From NCBI GenBank assembly GCA_039804165.1, contig JBDRZZ010000003.1, forward strand, positions 1-64,000: a stretch of DNA of 64,000 nt. The letters are read 5' to 3'. The first letter of the stretch is position 1; every line of letters begins with the position of its first letter. Under the pieces are notes generated by a model. That model did not search any database. It saw nothing but the letters and a program-made list of their open reading frames with translations, and was not told the origin of the DNA. Origin of the DNA: a candidate division WOR-3 bacterium. GTDB lineage: Bacteria; Hydrothermota; UBA3072. Positions 46,599 through 55,281 of this stretch are shown here, piece after piece. Made by a program: the position numbers and the translations under genes.

Positions 46599-48709
46599 TT
46601 AAGATGAACTATTGTGACACCTTCTCCTCCTTCATAGTGAGGAGGAGTGCTTATACTTTTTACTCTTTTGTCTTTCTTGAGTTTTTTGTGAAGCATATTT
46701 CGCAATATCCAGCTTCCTTTTCCATGGAGGATTCTAACAGAAGGGTAATCTGCAAGAATCGCTTTGTCAAGGAATTTATCGGTTGCTTTCCATGCTTCTT
46801 CTTGGGTCATTCCGCGTACAGAAATTTCAAGGGGAACATTCATATCGATATCATAGCTAATTTTAGAGAATTTAGATAAGGTTTTTATTTTCTTCTCTTC
46901 TTTTTCTTCTTTTGAAATTAAAGATGCAAAACTTTTTTTGTATTTCTTTATTGCTTCCTTGGAAGCTCTTGTTTCTTTTATTTCTTTTATTGTCTTTTCT
47001 ATAGTAGCTCTTGCGGAACTTACAATTTCGTCCGCTTTTTCTTTGGCTTCTCTTATAATTCTTTCCTTTTCTTCTTCAGCGAGTTTAATTTTAGTTTCGT
47101 ATTCTTTTTTTAAATTAAATAGCTCTTGTTTTAATTTAAGAATTTCTTCTTCCTGGTTTTTTAGATTAGTGGTTCTAATAGATAAATCTTCTATTAGGTT
47201 TTCAATCTTAAGAATATCTGTATTCATAAACTTCTTTGCCTCTGCAATAATTTCATTAGGAAGACCAAAATTTCTTGCTATCTCTATTGCTTTAGATCCG
47301 CCTGAAATTCCTATCCGCAGACGATATGTGGGCCCGTTTTTGTATTCCATCGCACCGTTTAGCATCCCTTTTTCTCTTTCTGCATAAAATTTTAAAGGAC
47401 TCAAGTGGGTGGTAGCAAAAACAAGGCTCCCTTTGGATTTTAACTTATTAAGAATGGCAATAGAAATAGCGCTCCCTTCCACAGGATCTGTATTGCCCCC
47501 AAGTTCGTCTAAAAGGATTAAAGTATTTTCATCTGCTTTCTCTAAGATTCTACTTAGTCTCACAATATAAGAAGAGAAAGAAGACAAATTCTCTTCTATA
47601 GATTGTTCATCTTCTATAATCCCAAGAACTTCTGTAAAAGATCCAAATTTCGTGCCTTCTTTTGCAGGGATAGGTATTCCTGCTAATGAAGATAAGACAT
47701 TAATACCAATAGTTTTAAGAAGAACGGTTTTTCCTCCGGCATTAGGACCGCTAATAAGAAGAATCTTTTCTTTCTCTCCAAATTCCAAATTAAGAGGTTC
47801 TACTTTTTTCTTTTCTCTCAATAAAAGAGGATGATAAGTATCCTTAAGTTTTAGTTTTTTTTCTTCTGTAAATTCCGGGATTATACATTTAAAATCTTTA
47901 GCGTACTTAATCCTTGCTATAAGAGCGTCTATTTCTCCTAATATTTTTAAATTTTTATAAATAGAAGGGAATTCCGCTTTTGTTTTGTCTGTAAGCATTT
48001 TTAAAATTCTTTTATTTTCTATTTCTATTTCATTTTCTATCTCTGCAATCCTATTATTTAAATTAATTATTTCCTTTGGTTCTACAAAAGCTGTATTTTG
48101 TGTTCTGGAGAAGTCTATAATCATCCCTTCTATTTCATTTCTTCTTTCGTACTTAATAGGAATGACCATTCTATTTAATCTTTTTGTTACAATTTTATCT
48201 TGTAAGATTTCCTTTTTTTCTTTAAATATTTGATTTATTTTTTCTTCGATCTTATTTTCCAGAGCCTTTTTTTCATTATAAAGAGATTCTAATAATGGAG
48301 TAGAAGAAGGTTTAATGGTTCCATCTTCTTCTATAAAATTAGAAATTTCTTTTTTAAGATATGGGAGGGGGATAAGCTGTTTTCTTAACTCTTCTAAAAC
48401 TTTATTTTCTTCAAGGATTTCTTTTGTCTTCTCAGAAAGTTCTAACAAATTCTTATAATAAAGGAGCTCTTCTCCTGGTAATATGTTTTCTCTTATTTCA
48501 ATTTCTTCTTTTTTTAATAATTGAAGGCTTGGGAGAAGATGGATAATTTCATTACATTCTTTAAGCCACTTAAAAGTGGTTTCTCTTTTTTCTTTAGAAA
48601 TATAAGGATTTAAATTCAAGATTATTATTTTCCCTATTTTGGATTCCGCGTAATTAGAGATTATTTCTAAGAGTTTCTCGAAACCTATCACACTCGAGAG
48701 GTTTTTCAT
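46595..48709 (-). CDS. mutS2: endonuclease MutS2
   Basis: A 704-residue MutS2 that binds branched DNA or collided ribosomes rather than mismatches. The ATPase core has Walker A GPNAGGKTVLLKT and Walker B LILLDELGGNTDP; the coiled-coil section runs at about 510-610, and a C-terminal Smr domain (LEISVRGMTQEEAW, HGKGSWILRNMLH) ends the protein. It is shorter than the roughly 785-residue B. subtilis protein, with a compact core. The order cvpA-mutS2 is conserved in many bacteria. Confidence 0.94.
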   Translation of the reverse strand: MKNLSSVIGFEKLLEIISNYAESKIGKIIILNLNPYISKEKRETTFKWLKECNEIIHLLPSLQLLKKEEIEIRENILPGEELLYYKNLLELSEKTKEILEENKVLEELRKQLIPLPYLKKEISNFIEEDGTIKPSSTPLLESLYNEKKALENKIEEKINQIFKEKKEILQDKIVTKRLNRMVIPIKYERRNEIEGMIIDFSRTQNTAFVEPKEIINLNNRIAEIENEIEIENKRILKMLTDKTKAEFPSIYKNLKILGEIDALIARIKYAKDFKCIIPEFTEEKKLKLKDTYHPLLLREKKKVEPLNLEFGEKEKILLISGPNAGGKTVLLKTIGINVLSSLAGIPIPAKEGTKFGSFTEVLGIIEDEQSIEENLSSFSSYIVRLSRILEKADENTLILLDELGGNTDPVEGSAISIAILNKLKSKGSLVFATTHLSPLKFYAEREKGMLNGAMEYKNGPTYRLRIGISGGSKAIEIARNFGLPNEIIAEAKKFMNTDILKIENLIEDLSIRTTNLKNQEEEILKLKQELFNLKKEYETKIKLAEEEKERIIREAKEKADEIVSSARATIEKTIKEIKETRASKEAIKKYKKSFASLISKEEKEEKKIKTLSKFSKISYDIDMNVPLEISVRGMTQEEAWKATDKFLDKAILADYPSVRILHGKGSWILRNMLHKKLKKDKRVKSISTPPHYEGGEGVTIVHLK

Positions 48710-48716
48710 TTTATGA

Positions 48717-49199
48717 TTAAATTCCCTTTTCTTTTGGATAGGGTTCTACTTTGTAATTAAAATTATCGATTTTCTCCTTTAGGAAATTTTTTAAAGGGAT
48801 TTTTACTATAAGAGAAAGTCTGTAGAAGAGACTGTCGGAAAGTTTACTTTCTGCCTTAAAAGGAATAAAACTTAGCATTAAAAATATTGTTATTACAACT
48901 AGTCCACCTTTTAAAGCCCCAGTGAAAATTCCTAAAATTTTATCAAAGATAAGAAGGGGTGTTTTACGGATAATCTTTGATAATAAGGAAAAAGAGAAAA
49001 TTATTGTAAAAAAATACAAAAGAAAACTAATAATATATTTTCCTGTTCCTATTCTTAAATTCAGAGGGAAATAAAAAGCAAGAAAAAAAGAAATTATTAG
49101 TCCCCCTATTTCTGAGATTTCAACAATAAACCCCTTTGTTGCTCCCCATAGAGAAAAAATAAAAATAATAATTAAAGAGAATAAATCAAATAAATTCAT
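48717..49199 (-). CDS. CvpA family membrane protein
   Basis: A 160-residue protein with four hydrophobic helices; FSLWGATKGFIVEISEIGGLI near the N terminus is the CvpA signature. The family is associated with colicin V export and envelope integrity. It lies 7 bases before mutS2 and 57 bases after rpsU. Confidence 0.82.
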   Translation of the reverse strand: MNLFDLFSLIIIFIFSLWGATKGFIVEISEIGGLIISFFLAFYFPLNLRIGTGKYIISFLLYFFTIIFSFSLLSKIIRKTPLLIFDKILGIFTGALKGGLVVITIFLMLSFIPFKAESKLSDSLFYRLSLIVKIPLKNFLKEKIDNFNYKVEPYPKEKGI

Positions 49200-49256
49200 T
49201 TTATTCTCTTAATTTAGATTTTTACTATAAAAATTATTTTAAATAGGAGTTATTCT

Positions 49257-49457
49257 TTAAATGAGTAACTCCCTTTTTCTATTATTAAATTTATTTCTTT
49301 CTCTGCGTTTTCTTTGTCTTTTTTCGCTTGGTTTTTCATAGCGTTGATGTTTTTTTATTTCGCTTCTTATTCTTTCTTTTTCGCAAAGGCGTTTAAAGCG
49401 TTTAAACGCTCTTTCAAAAGATTCTCCTTCTCTCACTACCACGCCTAATCCTGGCAA
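49257..49457 (-). CDS. rpsU: 30S ribosomal protein S21 (TTG start)
   Basis: A 66-residue ribosomal protein: [23 protein letters not shown] is the S21 signature, followed by the basic tail [16 protein letters not shown]. The start is taken as TTG at 49455-49457, 8 bases after AGGAGG (49466-49471); a GTG at 49466 would overlap that ribosome site and cannot be served by it. Confidence 0.92.
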   Translation of the reverse strand: MPGLGVVVREGESFERAFKRFKRLCEKERIRSEIKKHQRYEKPSEKRQRKRRERNKFNNRKRELLI

Positions 49458-49506
49458 AAAAATCACCTCCTTTTGTTTATGCTTTTGGCAATTTTTAATT
49501 TATTAA

Positions 49507-49534
49507 AATATAACAGATAATTTAAATAAGTCAA
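49507..49534 (-). promoter_or_regulatory. rpsU operon promoter
   Basis: Minus strand: TTGACT at 49529-49534 (preceded by CTC), spacer 16, TATATT at 49507-49512. The leader carries AAAGGAGG. Confidence 0.65.
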
Positions 49535-49622
49535 GAGTTTTGGGGAAAGAGATTTTGGAAGCTATAAAATGAATGTAGGTGTTTTTTGATGTGATTAAAA
49601 GAGAATGGAGATAATTCCTATA

Positions 49623-49655
49623 TTGACTTTTATTTATATTTTTATATTTTATAAA
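49623..49655 (+). promoter_or_regulatory. possible promoter of the M42 peptidase gene
   Basis: TTGACT at 49623-49628 with several AT-rich -10 candidates (TTTTAT 49647-49652, spacer 18; TATAAA 49650-49655, spacer 21). The ATG at 49661 comes within a few bases and no ribosome site is present. Confidence 0.4.
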
Positions 49656-49660
49656 AATAG

Positions 49661-50728
49661 ATGATGGATAAAGAACTTAAGGATTTTTTTTATGAGCTTC
49701 TTGAAGCTCCAAGCCCTTCTGGGTTTGAAGAACCTGCCCAGAAGGTTTACAGGGAATTTGTGAAGAGGTATTGTGATGAGGTAAAAACTGATGTTCATGG
49801 GAATGTAATTGCCTTTCGAAAGGGTAAAGGAAATTTGAAAATGATGGTCTGTGGTCATGCGGATGAAATTGGTTTTATGGTTAATTTTATTGATAATGAT
49901 GGTTTTATTTATTTCAGACCTATAGGAGGGGTGGATCCTTCCCTTTTACCAGGGCTTAAGGTGGATATTTACACAAACAAAGGGAAGGTTAGAGGAGTTA
50001 TTGGGAGAAAAGCAATCCATATGATGGAAAAAGAGGAAAAAGATAAAACCCCTGATTGGAAGGATCTATGGATAGATATTGGAGCAAAAGATAAGAAAGA
50101 AGCGGAAAGCATTGTATCTATAGGAGATCCTATAACTTTCCAATTAGGTGTAGAGGAATTGTTAAACGATCTTGTTCTTACAAAAGCTACGGACAATAAA
50201 GCAGGAGTTTTTGCTGCTGGAGCTCTTCTTAAATATCTCCAGGGGGTCGATATTTCTGTTAATCTTTTTTGTGTGTCTTCAGTCCAAGAAGAACTTGGAT
50301 TAAGAGGAGCGAAAACGAGTGCTTTCGGTATTAGCCCTAATGTGGGGCTTGCTTTTGATGTTACAACTGCAACAGACCATCCAACAACAGAGAAGAAAAA
50401 ATACGGAGAAATTTGCCTTAATAAGGGACCTGTTATTTCAAGAGGTGCGAACATTAATCCTGTTGTTTTCAAAATGTTGGTTGAAACCGCAAAGGAGAAT
50501 AATATTGCCTATCAAATTGAGGCTGCTCCAAGAGCTACTGGAACTGATGCAAACGTGATTCAACTTACAAGAAGTGGTGTTGCCACAGGTCTTATTAGTT
50601 TCCCGAATCGTTATATGCATACTCCTATTGAAATTGTTTCTTTCCGAGATATTGAAAATGCAATTAGGCTTGCAGGAGAATTTGTAAAAAAATTAAATGA
50701 TGAGATAGACTTTACTCCAGGTAGTTAA
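49661..50728 (+). CDS. M42-family metallo-aminopeptidase
   Basis: A 355-residue dinuclear metallopeptidase of the glutamyl aminopeptidase/TET type. Metal ligands are seen in order: His in CGHADEIGFMV, Asp in ATDNKAG, catalytic Glu-Glu in VQEELGLRGA, Asp in DVTTATDHP and His in RYMHTPIE. It trims peptides in the cytosol as a large assembly. The start may be the first or second ATG (49661 or 49664). It overlaps the convergent flavodiiron gene by 4 bases. Confidence 0.92.
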   Translation: MMDKELKDFFYELLEAPSPSGFEEPAQKVYREFVKRYCDEVKTDVHGNVIAFRKGKGNLKMMVCGHADEIGFMVNFIDNDGFIYFRPIGGVDPSLLPGLKVDIYTNKGKVRGVIGRKAIHMMEKEEKDKTPDWKDLWIDIGAKDKKEAESIVSIGDPITFQLGVEELLNDLVLTKATDNKAGVFAAGALLKYLQGVDISVNLFCVSSVQEELGLRGAKTSAFGISPNVGLAFDVTTATDHPTTEKKKYGEICLNKGPVISRGANINPVVFKMLVETAKENNIAYQIEAAPRATGTDANVIQLTRSGVATGLISFPNRYMHTPIEIVSFRDIENAIRLAGEFVKKLNDEIDFTPGS

Positions 50729-51927
50729 CTTTCTTTCTTAATTAGTTCTCCAAACTTCCTTCCAAGTTCTTTCCCTTCTTTAAGTTCTTTTTCTTTTGGT
50801 TTCCCTCTAAACTCTAAAAAATCTATTATTTGCCAGTTTAGGGGTTCAATTATTCTTTCTAGTTCCTTTAGAGCTCCTCCACTCCATCCGTAACTTCCGA
50901 ACATTCCAACCTTCTTGTTTTTGATATTCTTTAAAGATGCTAATTTAAGAATGTTAATCATTGGGGGGAAAAGTCCTCCCTCATATGTTGGAGTTCCTAT
51001 CATTACTCCTTTTTGAGTCCATAAATAAGGTAGGATATAGCTTGGATGAGTGTGGGAAACATCAAATATTTTACAGGGGACCCCGCTTTCAATTATTCCT
51101 TGGGCAACTCCGTTCATCATAATCTCTGTATTACCATACATAGAGCCGTAAATGAGAGTTATGCCAGGCTTTCCTCCACTTTCTGAGAATTCTGCAAGTT
51201 CTTTATATAAATTTACTATTTCCTCTGGGTTTTTCCTCCATATTCTTCCATGAGAAGGAGCAATAATTTCAATAGGGATTCCTTTTAGTTTTTCTATTGC
51301 CTTAAGAACCATCTTGCTGAATTTAGCTACAATATTTGCATAATATCTAATAGCTTCTTCTTTATAAAAACTTAAATCTTCACATTCATCGTCGAAAATG
51401 CTTCCGTTAAGAGTTCCATAACTTCCAAAAGCATCACAAGAGAAGAGAATCTTAGTAGATATTTCATAAGTCATAATTGTTTCTGGCCAATGGATCATAG
51501 GGGTAGAAAAAAATTTTAGAGTTTTCCCCCCTAAAGGAATTTCATCTCCTTCTTTCACTAATTCTACTTTATCCATTATCCCGTAAAAATCTTTTAGCAT
51601 TTCTTTTGTCTTTTCGGAACCTAAAATTACACTCTTAGGAGAGATTCGTCTCAGTAAATTTATGCTTCCAGTGTGGTCTGGTTCAAGATGATTTATTACT
51701 ATATAATCAATTTCTCTCAGATCCACAATTCTTTCAATGTTACTAAAAAATTCTTCTTCTTTTAATGATTTTGTTAGATCTATTATAACTTTCTTATCGT
51801 CTTTTATTAAATAACTGTTATAAGATACTCCTTCACGTTTTATTGGCCAGAGCCCTTCAAAAAGATCTGTGGTTCTGTCTTCCACACCTATCCAATATAT
51901 TCCTGGCTTTATTTCAATGGGTAGCAT
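50725..51927 (-). CDS. flavodiiron protein (A-type flavoprotein, oxygen/NO reductase)
   Basis: A 400-residue anaerobe-type oxygen or NO scavenger. The N-terminal beta-lactamase-like domain holds the di-iron ligands HLEPDHTGS, PMIHWPET, CDAFGSYG and PSHGRIW. The C-terminal flavodoxin domain (about 250-395) begins IYGSMYGNTEIM and ends with the FMN segment FGSYGWSGGALKEL. No rubredoxin gene is adjacent. It overlaps the upstream nicotinamidase by 14 bases. Confidence 0.95.
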   Translation of the reverse strand: MLPIEIKPGIYWIGVEDRTTDLFEGLWPIKREGVSYNSYLIKDDKKVIIDLTKSLKEEEFFSNIERIVDLREIDYIVINHLEPDHTGSINLLRRISPKSVILGSEKTKEMLKDFYGIMDKVELVKEGDEIPLGGKTLKFFSTPMIHWPETIMTYEISTKILFSCDAFGSYGTLNGSIFDDECEDLSFYKEEAIRYYANIVAKFSKMVLKAIEKLKGIPIEIIAPSHGRIWRKNPEEIVNLYKELAEFSESGGKPGITLIYGSMYGNTEIMMNGVAQGIIESGVPCKIFDVSHTHPSYILPYLWTQKGVMIGTPTYEGGLFPPMINILKLASLKNIKNKKVGMFGSYGWSGGALKELERIIEPLNWQIIDFLEFRGKPKEKELKEGKELGRKFGELIKKES

Positions 51928-52579
51928 TTTTACCTCCTAAGTTCTTTGATTCAATTATTTTTATTCCTTTTTCTTTCATTATATTTAGACATTTTTTTAC
52001 ATTTCCTAAGGGAGAATTAATTCCTTTTGTAGCATCAATTATTACGTATGTTGTAAAACCAAGCTCTTTTGCGTCCATTGCAGAGTAGAAGACACAGTAA
52101 TCAAGAGCAAGACCACATAGGTAAACTTCTTCTATATTGATAGCTCTTAAATAACCTTCAAGACCTGTTATGGTTTTTTTATCATTTTCTCTAAAGGCAG
52201 AATATGAATCAATTTTTGGATTATTCCCTTTTCTTATGATTAAATTAAAATTAGTTGTTATAAGGTCCGGATGGAATTCTGCCCCTTTTGTCCCAGAAAC
52301 ACAATGAATAGGCCAAAGAACTTGAGAGATACCTTTATAATTAATAACTTCATATTCTTTTTTCCCTGGATGATTATAGGCGAAGGAAATGTGATTTTTT
52401 GGATGCCAATCTTGAGTGGCTATCACTCTTTTAAACCTTTTGCTTAACTCATTTATTTTAGGTATTATTTTATCTCCTTCTGGAACCGCTAAGGCCCCGC
52501 CGGGGCAAAAGTCATTCTGAATATCAATTATAATTAAAGCTTTTCTTTCTCTTCCTTGCAAAAAAATTCTTCTATCCAT
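51914..52579 (-). CDS. pncA: nicotinamidase-type cysteine hydrolase
   Basis: A 221-residue isochorismatase-fold amidase. Catalytic Asp in IIDIQNDFCPGGAL, metal ligands in TQDWHPKNHISFA, Lys in IRKGNNPKIDSYSAF and nucleophile Cys in LALDYCVFY match nicotinamidases, which convert nicotinamide to nicotinate for NAD salvage. The ATG lies 46 bases inside the preceding gene; a TTG six codons later is an alternative start. Confidence 0.9.
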   Translation of the reverse strand: MDRRIFLQGRERKALIIIDIQNDFCPGGALAVPEGDKIIPKINELSKRFKRVIATQDWHPKNHISFAYNHPGKKEYEVINYKGISQVLWPIHCVSGTKGAEFHPDLITTNFNLIIRKGNNPKIDSYSAFRENDKKTITGLEGYLRAINIEEVYLCGLALDYCVFYSAMDAKELGFTTYVIIDATKGINSPLGNVKKCLNIMKEKGIKIIESKNLGGKNATH

Positions 52580-52959
52580 TCTTTTATTTTATCTCTCACT
52601 TCTCTAAATTTTTTCATTCTTTCCTCACCAGGGGGAAAAGAAAGAGGGTCTTCGAACTCTTTATGAAAGGAAATTCCCTTTGTAGGGAAGAAGGGACAAT
52701 TCTTAGAATTTCCACCACATAAAGTTATCACATATTCAAAATCTTCCCCGATAAAATTCTTGATATCTTTAGAATAATGGGTAGAGATATCAATTCCTAT
52801 CTCCTTCATTACTTCTATTGCTTCTGGACTGACTATTGTAGGAGAGGTTCCTGCACTAAAAACTTCGTATTTTTCACCACACAAATTCCTTAAAAGCCCT
52901 TCTGCTATTTGGGAACGCGCTGAATTATGAGTGCATAGAAACAATATTTTTTTCTTCAT
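52534..52959 (-). CDS. arsC: arsenate reductase / LMW protein phosphatase-like ArsC
   Basis: A 141-residue protein of the thioredoxin-dependent ArsC group. CX5R loop CTHNSAR at the N terminus, and two further Cys in LCGGNSKNCP that can form the disulfide relay of arsenate reductases. The Asp in FEDPLSFP completes the active site. No other ars genes are nearby. It overlaps pncA. Confidence 0.85.
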   Translation of the reverse strand: MKKKILFLCTHNSARSQIAEGLLRNLCGEKYEVFSAGTSPTIVSPEAIEVMKEIGIDISTHYSKDIKNFIGEDFEYVITLCGGNSKNCPFFPTKGISFHKEFEDPLSFPPGEERMKKFREVRDKIKEWIEEFFCKEEKEKL

Positions 52960-52961
52960 TA

Positions 52962-53414
52962 TTACTCTAAGACTATAAGTTCGCTAATTCTTGCATTTTC
53001 CTTTATTTCTATTCCGTTCTCTCCAACGTAAAGAGTAACTCTTATTGGTCCTGTCTTTTCAATTATCATCATTGAGTGGAAGGCACCACTCATTATGATT
53101 CTCTCTGAAGGTTGAATTAGAACTAATTCCGCATCAGGTAAGATTTCTTTTATTTCTTCATTAAATTCAATTAAATATTCTCCTTTTGGAAGATCCCACC
53201 ATCCATATTTATCTTCTTCTTTTCTTTTAACAGGTTTAATCTCCTCCAATTCACTTTCCTTATATTCGCTTCCTCCAAAGTCTACCATTCCTTTGCTGCG
53301 AAAACGGAAGACTTTCCCGACAGTGAGATAAACTCCATAATCTTCAACCTGTTTTCTCTCGTGAAGAATATTATATAATATTCCAAGGATATCGACACCT
53401 TTTTCTTTTCTCAT
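52962..53414 (-). CDS. dCTP deaminase / dUTPase-fold protein
   Basis: A 150-residue protein with a beta-rich layout like the trimeric dUTPase/dCTP deaminase family: YGVYLTVGKVFRF, WDLPKGEYLIEFNEEI, and the late segment TLYVGENGIEIKENARISELIVLE. The clear catalytic motifs of canonical dUTPases are hard to find, so the activity is uncertain. The start at 53412-53414 is supported by AAGGAG; an earlier ATG lies within the next gene. Lies 2 bases upstream of arsC. Confidence 0.55.
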   Translation of the reverse strand: MRKEKGVDILGILYNILHERKQVEDYGVYLTVGKVFRFRSKGMVDFGGSEYKESELEEIKPVKRKEEDKYGWWDLPKGEYLIEFNEEIKEILPDAELVLIQPSERIIMSGAFHSMMIIEKTGPIRVTLYVGENGIEIKENARISELIVLE

Positions 53415-53427
53415 ATTTTCTCCTTCT

Positions 53428-53910
53428 TTAGAGTTTGTAACCAATCTTTCTTAATAACTTTTTTCTTTCTTCTATCTCTTCTTTTCCCTCAATCCCAAGG
53501 GGTTTTTCTCCGTCAAGGACTCCAAGAATTCCTCTTTGTGTTCCTTCCTCGCAAACAACAACTTTAAGAGGGTTAGCTGTTGCTGCATAGATGGAAAGAA
53601 CTTCGTCTACAGATTTAAGAGCTTTCATTATATTTATAGGGAAAGCATTACCTAAGATTAAGACAAAAGAATGTCCAGCTCCAATTGCTGTAGCATTTCT
53701 TATTGCAGCGTTTTCTAAAACTTCATCTGTTCCCGTATGCCTAATTAGTCTTGGCCCTGAAGCTTCTGAGAAAGCAAGTCCAAATTTAATCATAGGGAAA
53801 GCTGATACAAGAGCTTCATGAATATCTTCTACAGTTTTTATAAAATGAGCCTGCCCTATTATCACGTTTGTATTCTCAGGTGTCTCAATATCTACTATTT
53901 TTATTTCCAT
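53428..53910 (-). CDS. adenosine-specific kinase (DUF355)
   Basis: A 160-residue protein of the DUF355 family, whose characterised member from Pyrobaculum is reported as an adenosine-specific kinase. Seen: VIIGQAHFIKTVEDIHEAL, AFSEASGPRLIRHTGTD, AIGAGHSFVLIL and TANPLKVVVCEEGTQRGILGVLDG. All conserved blocks are present. It sits 2 bases after the ComEA-like gene. Confidence 0.88.
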   Translation of the reverse strand: MEIKIVDIETPENTNVIIGQAHFIKTVEDIHEALVSAFPMIKFGLAFSEASGPRLIRHTGTDEVLENAAIRNATAIGAGHSFVLILGNAFPINIMKALKSVDEVLSIYAATANPLKVVVCEEGTQRGILGVLDGEKPLGIEGKEEIEERKKLLRKIGYKL

Positions 53911-53912
53911 TT

Positions 53913-54254
53913 CTACCTCCTATCTGAGTGATATTTTGAGATTTCTTTCTCTACACAAATTTTATCTTTTATTTTTTGAAACTTGACTTCTCCAAATCCT
54001 TTAACTTTCATAATTTCTTCTTTTGTTTTAAACCCTCCATTTTTCTCTCTGTATTCTACAATCCTTTTCGCTAATACTTTTCCTACAAAAGGGAGTAAAG
54101 TCAATTCTTCTTCTGTTGCAGTATTAATATTTATAGGGAAAGGATTATACACACACTCCTTTTCTCTAACAGGGTATAGGAACTTTCCTAAGCTTCCGAG
54201 AAGAAGCACAGAAATGAAGAAGATTAAGACTCTTCTTTCAGAGGTGGTTAACAT
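53913..54254 (-). CDS. ComEA-like helix-hairpin-helix protein
   Basis: A 113-residue protein with one N-terminal membrane helix (VLIFFISVLLLGSLGKFL) and a double HhH domain beginning ININTATEEELTLLPFVGK. It binds DNA without sequence preference; in competent bacteria ComEA takes up DNA, but no comEC or type IV pilus genes are in the window. It overlaps the following barrel candidate by 17 bases. Confidence 0.85.
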   Translation of the reverse strand: MLTTSERRVLIFFISVLLLGSLGKFLYPVREKECVYNPFPININTATEEELTLLPFVGKVLAKRIVEYREKNGGFKTKEEIMKVKGFGEVKFQKIKDKICVEKEISKYHSDRR

Positions 54255-55281
54255 ATCTTATCCCAATATAGCATATAGGATCTTGGAAAGGAACTTCTTT
54301 TGCCCATGATAAATTTTTAATAGAAATAAAAGGAGAAAATTTAGCCCTGAGCCACAAAGAGATTCCTCCCCTAATGTATTTTTTTGGGGTTAGATAACCT
54401 GTTAAGGAGAATTGAGAGCCTAAAAGCCATAAATTAGTGGTAGCATAAAGCTCTCCGAAACCCGTAAAGTAACCTTTATTCTGGTAGAAACATTTAATTC
54501 CAAGGTCTTCTCTATTGAATTCTATATTTGCAAAATAGGATTCTCCTTCTTTCCATTTTAAAGTTTTCTCTTCTTCTATATAAGAATCTACATAAGAATA
54601 TTTTCTTCCTCCTATAATCTTAAGGTCAAGCATATTTATTTCTACTCCATAGAAACTTTTAACATGGGTGAGAAATCCTTCTAAAGGGAAGTATACCATA
54701 GGGAAACGTTCTCTAAATTTACCGCCTTTAATTTCTCCATATTCCGTTACAAAATTTATACACATTGTTTCCTTTCCTAACTCTCCTCTTAAAAAACCGA
54801 ATTGTAAAGATACACCATAATCTATACGCTCTCTGTAAGAAACCCAACCTCCTAAGTAAAAAGGTCCTGTTACTTGGTAAAATCTAAAACCTCCATCTGT
54901 AGAAGTGGAGTCTTGAAAGCTCATATTCTCTAACCATAAAAGGAGAAAACTTCTATCATCTCCAAACCATTTCCATCCATTGGTTTTTGAGCTTCTTATC
55001 TTATTCCATTCTATATAATTGCTTTTGAATGTAAATGAGAGAGTTTTAATAAAGGCTTCAATAGAATAATGGGGGGCAAAATCTCGTTCTTTTTGAATCT
55101 CGAAGATTAAATCCCTATATTTAAAATTTCCAATATAATAATCCAAGTCTCTATCTATGCCCATATTAACCCATATTTGTTCAATTTCTCTAAACCAATC
55201 AATTTTTGGTTTAATTTCGGGTTTTGGAAGAATGGGGGAGAAGGTATCTTCTTCTACAAAAAGCAAAAATATAATCAGCAT
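54238..55281 (-). CDS. predicted beta-rich envelope protein
   Basis: A 347-residue protein of no recognised family. A short hydrophobic start (LIIFLLFV) may act as an export signal. The body has many alternating aromatic/polar strands (FYLGGWVSYRERIDYGVSLQFGF-like) and ends with an aromatic/hydrophobic strand, suggesting an outer-membrane barrel or a related beta fold. AAAGGA precedes the ATG. It overlaps mtnA by 7 bases. Confidence 0.55.
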   Translation of the reverse strand: MLIIFLLFVEEDTFSPILPKPEIKPKIDWFREIEQIWVNMGIDRDLDYYIGNFKYRDLIFEIQKERDFAPHYSIEAFIKTLSFTFKSNYIEWNKIRSSKTNGWKWFGDDRSFLLLWLENMSFQDSTSTDGGFRFYQVTGPFYLGGWVSYRERIDYGVSLQFGFLRGELGKETMCINFVTEYGEIKGGKFRERFPMVYFPLEGFLTHVKSFYGVEINMLDLKIIGGRKYSYVDSYIEEEKTLKWKEGESYFANIEFNREDLGIKCFYQNKGYFTGFGELYATTNLWLLGSQFSLTGYLTPKKYIRGGISLWLRAKFSPFISIKNLSWAKEVPFQDPICYIGIRYVNHL

